From Porphyra umbilicalis (lineage: Eukaryota > Rhodophyta > Bangiophyceae > Bangiales > Bangiaceae): a stretch of 64,000 bases of DNA. Made by a program: the position numbers and the translations under genes. Location: assembly GCA_002049455.2 (NCBI GenBank), contig KV918973.1, forward strand, positions 1-64,000, given 5' to 3'. The notes below the pieces were generated by a model. That model had not been told where the DNA came from. It saw only the letters and a program-made list of their open reading frames with translations, and ran no database searches. Positions 40,321-50,972 of the stretch are shown one piece after another. The number at the start of each line of letters is the position of its first letter. The first letter of the stretch is position 1.

Positions 40321-41472
40321 GAGCACGCTCAAGTGCGTCTGCACGACAGCAGACACGTCCGACCAGTCATCCTCCGCCAGCAGGGCGGCGGTGGTAGAAT
40401 TTTCCTCCTCGTCGACAAACTCGGCATCTTTCAAGACAGGGCGGGAGACCGGCCACGGTAACACGTGACGGCGGGGGGTGCAGATGAAGAAAAAGAGGTG
40501 GTCGGCGTCGGCAGAGAAAACAGAAGGAGCGTGCAGGCGAGGTGGTGATGCGGGGGGGGAGCAAGGGCCGTGCGATGGGAGTGGCGTGCGTGGGCAGCAA
40601 GATCGAGGAGGGGTACAATCCGCCGTGGCCGTGGGTGGAGAGCGTGCGGGTGGAACATTTTTAGCGGCGACAGGATGGCGGTGACGACGGCGATGGGATC
40701 GTGCGGTCCTTCCCTGCGGCGCCACCGGCGCGAGCTCATAATCGCATTGCTCTCTCACCCCCCCCCTCCCAAGAAAGCGCCTGCGCGGGGCGCCTGCCAC
40801 CATCGCGAGTGGCTGGGCCGTGACCCCCCTCAAAACGGGGGTGACGGCGGCCCCGCCATCCCGGCGCGACCGTTCAGGCTCCACGCACCCCCTAAAACAG
40901 CATGCAGGGCGCCCCAATAACTGTGGCGCTGCGATCTGCCCGATCGCATCCCTCCAGAAAGCGCTGTCGGCGGCCTGTGCCACCCCGCGCCACGGCCCCG
41001 CTCCATGTGCGGCCCTGATGGCCCAACAGAGGCGCGGCACGCCTGGATCGCCGTCCCCCCCCTCTCAAACGGGGCTCTGACCGCTGTGTGGACGCCACGC
41101 ACACTGAGAGAAATGACTGATCGGAGGGTCGCGGCGGCTGCTGCGGGTGCCAATCAGCGGCGCGCTGCTCATATCCGAGGATTTTGACTCAGAGCACGTC
41201 TCAATCAACATATCTCGCCTCGCCGTCAGTCCGCTTTCGAGAGGAGTGCTCCAGATCGACTGTTTCTCGCTTCTGAATGATTGTGAAAAGCCGACGCTGA
41301 TCGAAGGCCCACACATTGCTTTTTTATGCGTGCCATACTCTATACTGTTGGGAATCGTTCGACCAATGAGAGAGCATAGCAGAATGGGGTCCGCCCTGGA
41401 CCGACCCCATTTCCGGTCGGGAATGGGGTCGGACCGGCTCAGGCACTACTTCTGAAAGCAACATATGCGTTG
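40321..41472. other. No supported gene
   Basis: The left part may contain upstream remains of the Harbinger pseudogene (on minus, DEEENSTTAALLAEDDWSDV), but not enough to annotate. The rest shows nothing. Confidence 0.35.
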
Positions 41473-41875
41473 TATTGCTGATCCCCGAATTTTGTCCTGG
41501 TGGACAGATACTGACTTGCGGACGGACTCTCTCCACCAATCAGATGCGCCCCTGGGACTGACTTCGTGCTCTTGATTGCTCACATGTGCCCATACAGCCT
41601 GGAAATCAACATCAGCTCCTCTTTTTTTCTGCACTTCTGGCAAGGAGACAGTAGAAAATCCCAAGATCTCGCGTGAGCAGCTTGCTCCGTGCCAAGACAA
41701 GAGGATCGAGCGGCAACAAATAGATAATTCTGCTGGATGCAAGGTCCTGGCACAGAGTGCGGGCTTTCTATTGGCATCGTTTCCTTCTTAATGTCGTTTT
41801 AGACCAATAGAGTGCTGTTACTCACAGTCAGTCACTGTCTCTGTCCCCCAGGACAAAACTCGGGAATCAGCAATA
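41473..41875. mobile_element. MITE A4 (403 bp, TA-flanked)
   Basis: Terminal inverted repeats of about 28 bp with two mismatches (TATTGCTGATCCCCGAATTT on the left; CGGGAATCAGCAATA closes the right). Same family as A3; outer TA on both sides. Confidence 0.85.
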
Positions 41876-42420
41876 CCTAAGCCGTTTGATTTGGTTGAAA
41901 AGAACCTCAAATGGGGTTGGAGACGTTGATGGGGGAGCGTTCCGGCCCCATTTCCTTAGTAATGAGAAACGTTTGCGCAACGTGGCACCACGTGATATAT
42001 AAATGAGATGGGGCCGACGTTGTAGGGATTGCTCCCAGAGGGCGCTCGACCGCGCAGCGCCCACGGTTTCCTGAACGTTTTAATGGGCGCTCTAAATGTT
42101 AATTGTTGTAGGATGTTAACTGCGTGGTCGACCGAGTGCCGGACGACTCTGTTTGCAGCCTCTATGGGCGCAGCAGCCCTGGCTGCAGCCGCCCCAGCAG
42201 TACGGCGCGAAGGGCCCGTCGGGAGGTGTCGATAGCAGCAGCGACGGCCCTCATCTTGGCGCCAGAGTAGCAGCATCCTTCTCAACCACCTCGCCCGACT
42301 GCAAGACATCTTTGGCACGGATATCTTTTTGGTCAAGGCTGCAGACGTGAATAGGTCGGCGTGACTTTGTACAATGTGCGTGTGTTTCTTGTCCTCATGG
42401 CCCGACGGTCTGGTTGTCTA
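41876..42420. other. No supported gene
   Basis: Only short unremarkable frames on both strands. Confidence 0.4.
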
Positions 42421-43000
42421 CATTACCTGGCCTTTAGGACAGGGTGCTCTCAAAGTGTAGTGATACACACATACACTTAGATCAAGGGACTTGCTTTTCG
42501 TTTCAGAGGTGGCAGTCTGCATCCGTGTCCTCAGGGATCTGAGGGCATGTCAGCGTTGGAAGGGTCGCGATGGCGCTAAAAGCGAATAGAGTCACGTGGC
42601 TGAGAAGGACTGTCCTACCATAGGGGTCACAGGACCCGGACGGCGCCTGCCCCCCAGCACCCCCCCACCGCCCCGAGTTGCGCGCGGCGACCGCGCGCAG
42701 CGAATTCCGGGGCTCAACGCGCACACGATGACCTGCGGGTGATCGTGCCTGCGCTCCGACTTTTGCTGCGGCGGCTCGTCGGCGAGATCTGAAGTCATCT
42801 AGCGGCGAGGTTAAAGGCGCCCCGTCGCGCAGCGGTCGGTCCCGCCCGCCCGCCCGCGCGCCGTGTCGGCCGCCCCACCCGCCCTGCGCAGGTGCGCTGC
42901 GCAGCGAAGTGGTGGTCCCTCCCGTGGGCGCCGCGCGACGCCGTCGAGCCGCCACCGCTGCGGTGGAGGCGGCGGCACCCCTTTCCCTCAGGGGCGCATC
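42421..43000 (+). repeat. Repeat family B, copy B2
   Basis: Aligned with B3: CTGG...GGACAGGGTGCTCTCAAAG, then AAGGGACTTGC, then an almost identical stretch 42534-42620 (starts GGGATCTGAGGGCATGTCAG), then a diverged GC-rich right half with Arg/Ala/Gly-coding triplets and CACCCCTTTCCC. No recognised protein. Right boundary approximate. Confidence 0.75.
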
Positions 43001-44400
43001 GTGCACCAGCGCCCCGAAATTCAGGGCGCACCCTCGGGGCGCGGCTCCACAGCAGTTCAAATTCCGGGCAAAAGAGCCGATACAAGATATTTCTGGGAGC
43101 AGAGGCCAAAATAGCTTGCATGGCCTCTGGGTCAGACCTTGTCCGGCCTTGCTTCAGACTACGCATTCGCCAATGACACACGATCTCTGGTGGACAGGCT
43201 CTGGTCAGTTTGTTGGATCGGCAATCCGATGAAAGCTCAGCTGAGAGATCTCTGTCACGCCCGCCACGTGATTGGCGCCAAGCCGCTGGTCTGTCGGGGG
43301 CCCATGCGGGCGCCGGCGGTTGGCATAGCGTCGGGGTGGCGTGGGCTCAGCAGATCTGCTGAGTGGAGCAGATCTGCTGAGCCCATTACACCCCCCCGCT
43401 ACGCCAACCGCCCATCGACCAACCGCCACCACCCCCCCACGTGCTACGGAGCCTCGCTTCCGCACTTTTCCGCCCCGTTTTGGGATCCCACCGGGTCGGT
43501 GCGGCCATGCACACTCTCAACTGCCTGGCTCGCAGCGGTCCACCCCTCCGTTGTTGCTGCGTGACCACCCCAACCGCTTCGTACCCCTCTTTGTGTCCCC
43601 GTCGCCCCCTACCCCCCCCCCGCCCACCATCCCTTCCGCATGTGTCGCTCAGCAGCTTTCCGACGATCCCCCTCAAGAGCTTGCCATCTTTTCCGCATCA
43701 CCGGTCGTTCCCCCCCCTCGGTCGCTGCCCGTCCCCCGTTTCCCCCTATATTCGTCGTTGGCTGTGTACGTCATCCTGCTTGCGCCTTCTATGCACCTGC
43801 ATGTCGTGAGCATTTGCACCGTCGCTGTGACGTGAGAGTGTAAGTGGTGTGTGTGGGTGGAAGTGTTGCCTACATGGGCAGGGTGGACATGATGCGCCAC
43901 GGGGCCTGGCCGCTGAGCGGCCAGCCCCCTGATCAGATGTCTGACCGCTGCTATGAGTCATGCTCGCTCATTTTCGTCGTGCTCTGGCTGCCTTTGGTGG
44001 CTTTTTGCCTTGCGGTAAACGGCGTGCGATTCCTGCGGAGGTAGTGGGGGGGTGTCGGGGGTGCCGTGTTTGGCGGGGGGTATCGGGGGTGAATAGGTTG
44101 ACGAGAATGCAGAGGTTGCGACGTTGGTGGGGGTGTGGTATTGGCGGGGTTGGCGGGGGTGCGGGAGTGGAGGGTAAGGCGGGAGTGCGGGAGTGGCGGG
44201 GTTGGCGGGGGTGCGGGAGTGGCGGGAATGGCAGGGATGCGGGCGGGAAGCGTTCATAGGCAGGAGCGACCTGCTGTCACTACTGTGAGAACAAATGCTG
44301 CACAGAGCAATCACTGAAGGGCTCTGGTTGAATAGCCTCGTCGAGAGCGAGGGCCAAGATCATCTCAGCTATATGAATTCGAGTACAGTGCTGCAAGTTC
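43001..44400. other. Spacer with a palindrome; no gene
   Basis: Between B2 and B3; contains the hairpin listed separately and GGGAGTGGCGGGG-type short repeats at about 44130-44240. No convincing reading frame. Confidence 0.4.
43315..43412. repeat. Long inverted repeat around a perfect 18-bp palindrome
   Basis: CTCAGCAGATCTGCTGAG (43346-43363) is a perfect palindrome, followed after 5 nt by CAGATCTGCTGAGCCC. The outer arms GGCGGTTGGCATAGCG and CGCTACGCCAACCGCC are also complementary apart from one base. The segment could form a hairpin or cruciform of about 98 bp. Confidence 0.8.
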
Positions 44401-44890
44401 TATATTCCCTGGCCTTCGGCCTTTCTTTTTTTGGACAGGGTGCTCTCAAAGTGTAGTGATGCACGCATATACTTAGATCAAGGGACTTGCTCTCCGTTTC
44501 AGAGGTGACAGTCTGCATTCGTGTCCTCAGGGATCTGAGGGCATGTCAGCGTTGGAAGGGTCGCGATGGCGCTAAAAGCGAATAGAGTCACGTGGCTGAG
44601 AAGGACTGTCCTACCACAGGGGTCACAGGGCGCCTGCCCCCCCGCCCCCCCCACCGCCCCGAGTTGCGCGCGGCGACCGACTTCTGGGGTTTGAAGCGCC
44701 CACGATGACCCGCGGGCGATCGTGCCTGCGCGCCGGCTTCTGTGGCGGCGGCGCGTCGGAGGTTGCTGACGCCATCCACCGGTGCGCTGCGCGGCTCCGT
44801 GACGGCCCCGCCCGTAGGCGCTGCACCACGCCGGCGGGCCGCCGCCGCTGCGGCGGCGGCGGCGGCACCCCTTTCCCCGCCCAACGCCCC
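44401..44890 (+). repeat. Repeat family B, copy B3
   Basis: Same order of blocks as B2, with 44531-44617 nearly identical to 42534-42620. The two copies are direct repeats about 2 kb apart. They diverge in the GC-rich right half. Confidence 0.75.
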
Positions 44891-45318
44891 CCCCGCCACG
44901 GCAACGTGGCTGTACGTGCCCCTGTGCGTGCTCGCGGCCATGGAGCCGGCCGGCGTACCCCGTATCTATGCGTGGCCGAGCGCGCCACCGCCCTGAAGGC
45001 CAGGGTATTGCACGTACGTGCCTGGAATTCTTATTGCGGTGGCAAGACGATCAGAGCTTGAGGCCAAGAGATTGGATCGGTTATTCTCATCCGATTCGTG
45101 AACATCTGTGTCCGGGGCTCCGCGCCGACGCTCGGGCCCCGAAGGTGCCTTGCTGACACTGCGTTTTTCGCCGCAGTGCTCGCTGCTACATTATTTTACA
45201 CAGATGACCCGTGCATTGCGGGACATGTGATTGGTTGGAAGGCGACATGATCTACCAATGAGAGATCCACGCACGCTGCGATCCCTCACGGAGTTCTTCC
45301 TCTCGGGAAAGGTCCCCC

Positions 45319-46260
45319 CTAGTTCCGATTAGGCTCCCTAGTTAGTCCTATCCCACCGAACCCACTCCAAGTGCCTCTGAGGGGGAGATTCTCAGGGATA
45401 CGTGCGCCGTTAGTGCTCTTTCGCAGTCTCCCCGGGGAACCTTTCCCCGCAGACAATAACTCGCAGGAACCACGGCGGGAAAGGTCCCACCAACCCCCCT
45501 GGATGGCCGCCGGCTCGCCGTCACTGGTGGCAACAACCGCCCCCTCACGGTAGGGAATTGACCCGAAGGACACCACTGGCTGGTCCATCTCCCGCCTGGC
45601 CTTGGGCTCAAGGCGAACCATCAGCCGGTGGAGGTCAACGCGGCGGGTGGCGTACCCGGCGCCCATCCCAGTCAATAGCCGCACCACCTCCACCTGGTAG
45701 GCATCCATAAGCCACGCACCCGTGTTCTTGAACCCGTTGATAACGTGCACTGGCGACAAGCCGTGCAGGCACGCCTTGGCAATGAACAGCATCAGGTGCT
45801 CGAGGGTGAAGCGCGTGCCTGCCGGCACGGTAGGGAGCAGAGCGCGCGCCGAGCGGTAGGCATGCGCCTTTGCCTTCAAAAATGGGTCATCGTCGCACGG
45901 CCGCAGCAGGTGGGAGAGGTGAGACGGAAACATCAAAACCATTATCTTAGAGGCCTTCAAGAGGCCCAAGACCTTGGCTGACAGGTGCACCTTACACCCG
46001 CCCATCAGCAGGAGCTTCCACTTGGTTGGCTGAGTAGAGCCCAGGTGCTTACACTAAAATACATGCGTACTCAACCCAGAAGTCCCCGTCAAAGCCTGGG
46101 TTCTCACGCCGATGGACCTCGGCGCCCTCCCCCAAGAAGGAGGCCAGAGGAACTTTGGCGGTGGTGCCGTCGGGGCGCGTCTCCTGCACATACGGTAGGC
46201 GCCCCCTGCTTCTGCGCACGACCGAGAAGAGCGGCAGCCGGGTAACGTCGGCACAAAAAA
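45319..46260 (-). pseudogene. Remnant of a pogo/DDE_1-type transposase
   Basis: Minus-strand frame 46005-45319 reads KWKLLLMGGCKVHLSAKVLG, then MVLMFPSHLSHLLRPCDDDP, then KACLHGLSPVHVINGFKNTG and AWLMDAYQ, the order of the second half of DDE_1 (pogo/Tigger/jerky) transposases: Hs.H, LPPH.TH.LQPLD, GF..TGIWP. The usual catalytic Asp before the first His is Gly (LLLMGGCKVH). Upstream (to about 46260) another frame reads PDGTTAKVPLASFLGEGAEV and GDFWVEYACI, ending at TTTTAG, a possible acceptor. No N-terminal DNA-binding part or ends were found, so it is most likely a dead copy. Confidence 0.65.
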
Positions 46261-46639
46261 AACGGGGAAACGTCGGTCACGTGTTTCTTTTTTTGAACAA
46301 GTGCCCATGTCGTCTGTGAGGGACGTTTACATGGTTTCCAGCGACGATTCGCTCTCAATGGGGTCAAAAACGCCGTCGAGTACGTTTTACAGGCTGGAAA
46401 CGACGATTCCTGCTGCACTCGGTCGAAGCAGTTAGCCGTACTCAGAAAAAGATGCGTTTGTGCGCTCTGAGGCATATGTTTGAATTTTTGACTGAGGCAG
46501 GGCGGCGTCCTTGCACTCTGTCAGTCGGTGGCTCCCATGTCCGTGCGCCGACCGGCCGTGCGCCGCGCGCCAGGCCACCTGCCCGTTTTTTTCTCTCCCG
46601 CACAGCCGCGCGCCGCGTGCCACGCGCGGCACACCCGCG

Positions 46640-47930
46640 CGCGGCGGATGGGGGGGCGGCCACCGCCGCTGGCGGCGTTGCCGCCGCGCCTGCCGCCGAG
46701 CCGGCGGTGGACGGTCGACAACCGCGCGCGCGACGCGCACCCACACGCGGCGGCGGGCGGCGGCCGCGGCCGCGGCCGCCGCGGTGGTGGCAGCGGTGGC
46801 CCCGGCGGCCGCAGCGCTCGTATTCCCCATGGTGACGGGGCGCGGGCGCGGCGACGGCGGCGGGGCGGTAGCCACCACCGCCAGGCGCGCGGCGCCCGTC
46901 GGGGCGGTTGGGCTCGGGGGGCGGCGCGCCACCCCGACGGGCTGGTGGCGCCCTAGCCACCGCGCCCTGCCGCCACTGCTGCCACCGCTGTCGCCGCGGC
47001 GTCCACTGGCGTGCCCATGAGGGCGGTGGCCGAAGCCACGGCTGTGCTTCCGCCCCGCCGCCGTGGCGTCGGCGGTCGCGTGCGACTGCCGTGGCGGAGG
47101 CCGGCCGGCGGGCGCCGCCACGGCGCCGGGACGAGGTTGGGGCACTCCCAACCCTGCCCCTCGCTGCCGGTGGTCCTCGCCCCCGCCGGTGGGTGCGCCC
47201 CGTCGACGCTGCGCGTGTGCGCGCGTGAAGGCGGCCTGTGGCGGCCACTCCGACGGCCGTCGCCGCCGCAGCGTCGGCACCCCCCCGCCCCATCTGACAA
47301 CGGCAACGGGCACGCAGCGGCCGCCCCGCCGGCCGATGGGGCGGGGGCCCCCGGTCGGGCACACCCCGAGCCGCCTCCCGCACCGAGGCGTCGCGCGTGT
47401 GCGCGCGGGTGCGGCGGAAGCGGCGCGCCGCCGCCGCCGCGCACCCGCGGCCGCGACGCCGACGGCGACTCGGTGGGGGCACGGCGGCGCGGCAGGCGCC
47501 GGCGCCGAGCGCCACGCCGACGATGGGGATGCGGGGCTTTCCTCTGGCGCAAAGGACTTGGGAGCGCGTGAGGACAGGGTGGGGGGGGCTCAAAGCCCCG
47601 CGCGGTCGTCCCGCTGGTCCGCCGTCCACTCGCGTGGTCTGCGTGGCGGAAACTGCGCAAGGGCGATTGTACCGGGCTCCCGTGGTGGCCGCCCTGTGGT
47701 GTGGGTGAGAAAGGGGTGGGAAAAAGACAAAGAAGCTGTTTTGGTGTGGCGAGACAGTGGCGTAGGTGAAGGTGGCATTGTGTCTGAGCAGCGCGGCCTC
47801 TTGTCAGAGCACCTGCAGAAGATGCACGTGACGCTCTTGTCACTCTTTGGTTGTGTGAAAACGGTATTGTCGTTTCGCAAGTCCAGGGTGTTTTCGCGAA
47901 CGCGCTTTCAGTCTCAGAAACCGCAGCCGA
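46640..47930 (+). repeat. Duplicated segment E, copy 1
   Basis: Shares with copy 2 a GC-rich block (46650-46800 with 48505-48660) and a terminal block (47862-47911 with 49318-49373: CAAGTCCAGGGTGTTTTCGC, then GAACGCGCTTTCAGT). The middle is diverged and longer here. Long frames on both strands are Arg/Pro/Ala-rich and not convincing. Confidence 0.65.
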
Positions 47931-48499
47931 GGCCGGGAACATGGTCACAGAGAGGCATCAAAAACAGCCTCAAATGAGGGGGGGGGACGGCTCAAAATGA
48001 GGCGGCCAGTAGAATTCCCTGGACGTAAGTCTAGGGTGCTTTCTCACACCCACACGTCGAAAAAAAAGTCCTTTTTTCTAGTGCACGTTGCGGGAGTACT
48101 TGAAAAAACGTTTTTGGCGGTCCGTTTGGCTCCCTACGCCGTGGGTGGACGTCCCTCGGCGCTTTCTTGACTATGGGATCATGCGCCGGGGCTGCCCGCA
48201 TCTTTCTGTGAAGTTGCTAGAGGTGGCGACGTCTTCATCGCCCGTACGGTCCGCGGAAGCAGAATCGTGGTTAAAAAGGTGCGTGAGGGCAGGTGCGGCG
48301 TTTACGGGGTCGTGGGGGCAGGTGGACACGGCCACGCACGGCCATGATGTCGCAATTCCGCGGTAGTTGGCCAGAATCGGGCTCTGCGGGCCCTGTGGGA
48401 GACGTCGGTTTTGATTTTTCAAACAGGGGGTCGTGTCGGCGCTGAATGTGCTGCGGCCTGCGTGGTCGCGTCCCTTCCCGCAACACCCGCGCGCGGTGG

Positions 48500-49386
48500 G
48501 TGGGGGCGGCGGCCACCGCCGCTGGCGGTGTTCCCGCCGCGCCTGCCGCCGACGCGGCGGTGAGCAGTGGACGACCGTGCGCACGACGCGCGCCCGCACA
48601 CGGCAGCGAGTGGCGCCCGCGGCCGCGGCGGCCGCGGCCGCGGCGGTGCCGGCGGCGGCGGCGGCGGCGGCGTGGCGCCCCTGCTATTTTCTCGCTCCAC
48701 CCCGCCGCCCGCTCCCCCGTGCCATCGACGGCTTCTTCCCCCCCCCTCCCCCTCTGTGGCCCCACATACCCCCCCCTCCCCATCCACCGCGTCGCCGCCG
48801 CGCACGTGCGCATCGCGCAGCTCGGCCTTGATTCTGCGCTGCGGCAAGCGACGACTGCCCAGACAGCGTCGGCCGGTGGTTTCTCGGATGGTGGCGGCCG
48901 TGCCTCGGTGGCAGCCGCCGCCCGCCACGGCGGTGGCGGCCGCTGCTGACCCTCCGGTGGGTGCGGCAGGAGCCCCTCGCGGCGATCACCTACCCCCTCT
49001 CGGACGAAGACAAAGCGCTGGTCTTCGAGGAGCGTGCGGGCGGCCGCTATCCACCAGTGGGTGGGTACCCCCCCGACGGCAGCAGCTGCCGCTCGTGAGG
49101 GCCGCGGTGGACGCCGCGGCGGCGGTGGGCGGAGCGCCCCCTACGCCAGCAAGCGGTGGTCACGTCGGCGACCGCCACCACCGCCGCCATGGCCGCCTTC
49201 CTCGTCTCCTTTTTTCTGATCTCCCGCTCGTACGTGCGCTCCCAAGCGGCGCCGGTCGTGCAGGTGACGCTCACCCGGGAGGCGGTGCTCGACTTGCCTA
49301 TGTATCTTTTGTCGTGTGAGAACAGTTCTATCGTTTTGCAAGTCCAGGGTGTTTTCGCGAACGCGCTTTCAGTAGACACTAGCTAG
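48500..49386 (+). repeat. Duplicated segment E, copy 2, with possible exons
   Basis: Same order of blocks as copy 1, in tandem. Two plus-strand pieces look coding: VRQEPLAAITYPLSDEDKAL (about 48961-49098), and from ATG 49189 a 65-residue frame starting with a hydrophobic segment (MAAFLVSFFLISRSYVRSQA) and ending in the shared FANALSVDTS at 49386. They might be exons of an unrecognised secreted or membrane protein. Copy 1 keeps the equivalent of the last piece (CENGIVVSQVQGVFANALSV). Confidence 0.4.
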
Positions 49387-50388
49387 CGGGGCCCACGTGG
49401 CGCGCCAGCGATGCCACAGCAGGTTCCGAGGCAATGCTCTCAGCCAAAAAACGAGTGTTGTCGATCTGCTTGGTTCTGTACTTGAGTTTTGAGCACATTT
49501 CGCAATACCGCGGAGTAGCTAGCACTGATGTCTCCCATATACCTGCTCGTGCTGGCCCCTTCACACATTGTCTCGAGAGGCGCAGGAATGCGTCCTGGAC
49601 ATCGGATTCAAACACAAGATGGGCACGTATGTGGCAACTGCATCTTGCGGCGCTCCAGACGAGTGTCCCGCTGTGATACTGCCGAACAAGGGACCATCAC
49701 GTCGAGTCAGCCGAGTACAGAGATGATGTCCCTCACACAGAGACAGCATGGATGTGTCTCACGCGGTTCATATCTGCCGTGCAGACGAGCTCCAGAGCCC
49801 CCCCTTCAACATCAAGGTTGTGTTCCATAAGAAGCAGTTCAGCATATCCCTTCAGCACCGCTTCTCTTCGTTCTTGTTCACCGCCGTGAACACTTGCTCT
49901 GAATTTACATTGGCGCCCCGTACGACCTGCTCGCCTTCCTACGGCCCGCCACGTCAGTCCCTCTGTGCGCTGTGGCGGTGCTCACGTCGTCCCTAGGAAC
50001 TCCCATAATACATCATAAAGCAGTTAAGATCCAGGCAAGCAATCCACGAGTACAGACTAGGGAGCAGAGAAGCACAAAGAGGCTGTTAGTAACCCTGGAC
50101 ACCTCAGAAATTGCCATGCAATGCAGCACAGGAGGGGCAGATTCTCAGACATGCACACGCCCCGCTGGTACACGCATAACTCCTGAAAAGACCGCAGAAC
50201 TTAGATACGACAACCATGAGACACAGCTTGAGAACACTGCGTTGTCACCTTCAAAACGCCACCAAGTAGAAGAGGAAGGGGACCATGCAGGCACACGAAC
50301 AGGTATCACGGCAACACTAAACAGCAGTGTCAGTAAACCACTCCAGAGAGATGAACCGGGGGCAGGTTAGCAGAGCATGTCTGCGTGG
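49387..50388. other. Left flank of the copia insertion; no gene
   Basis: Less GC-rich than the surroundings. No frame with recognisable features. Confidence 0.4.
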
Positions 50389-50393
50389 CACAA

Positions 50394-50811
50394 TGTTGGA
50401 CTGTGATGCTCGTCGCCGACTCCACTGGCGGTTCGCGGTTGGACGATGGTCGGTGACCCTTATGGTACCCCACATGGTACATTTGCAAGACGTGGTCAAG
50501 TTGCACACATTTGTGTTGGGTCATCTTGGGGCGTTACTTTTGGCATGTTTTGGATTTGATCTTCGCTTTGCTCTAGTGGCTTTTGATTTGGTGAGTGATT
50601 CGATTTGGTGCGAGGGCGTGGGCGTCGGTGTGGGCGCGAGAGGGGGGAGCACTGGGGCCGGTGGGGACTATTTTAGAGGTGCTCTCGGTTGGGAGAGGCG
50701 GGCGATCCTTAGGACAACCAACAAAGCACGTTCGCACACACACACACAAGCTCAAGCCACTCAACCACTTCACCGTGGTCCCCCAACCCCTATCCCCACT
50801 GCGTTTCAACA
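50394..50811 (+). repeat. 5' LTR
   Basis: 418 bp, TGTTGGACTG ... GCGTTTCAACA. Contains an ACAC run near its end. A clear TATA box was not seen. Confidence 0.95.
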
Positions 50812-50825
50812 GGTTATGGGCCCAG
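50812..50825 (+). promoter_or_regulatory. Primer-binding site, initiator tRNA-Met anticodon type
   Basis: GGTTATGGGCCCAG directly abuts the 5' LTR. It is complementary to the anticodon stem-loop of initiator tRNA-Met (CUGGGCCCAUAACC), not to the tRNA 3' end. The same site follows the LTR of Drosophila copia, whose reverse transcription is primed by a 5' half-tRNA. Confidence 0.85.
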
Positions 50826-50972
50826 AGCCGGGGCTGTGACAAGAGCAAGGTGTGCCAGCTGGTGTCGCGACGGTCGCGGCAAGTGCGAAGAAGACGAGGT
50901 CAAGGTGGTTCAAGGACGTGACGGTCAAGGCGAACGGCTCGGCAAGGTCGGGCGCTACGACAAGACGAGATC

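Noticed and set aside
46442-47629. 395-codon minus-strand frame
   Set aside because: Arg/Ala/Pro-rich throughout, overlaps equally long frames on both strands, and is not conserved in duplicate copy 2.
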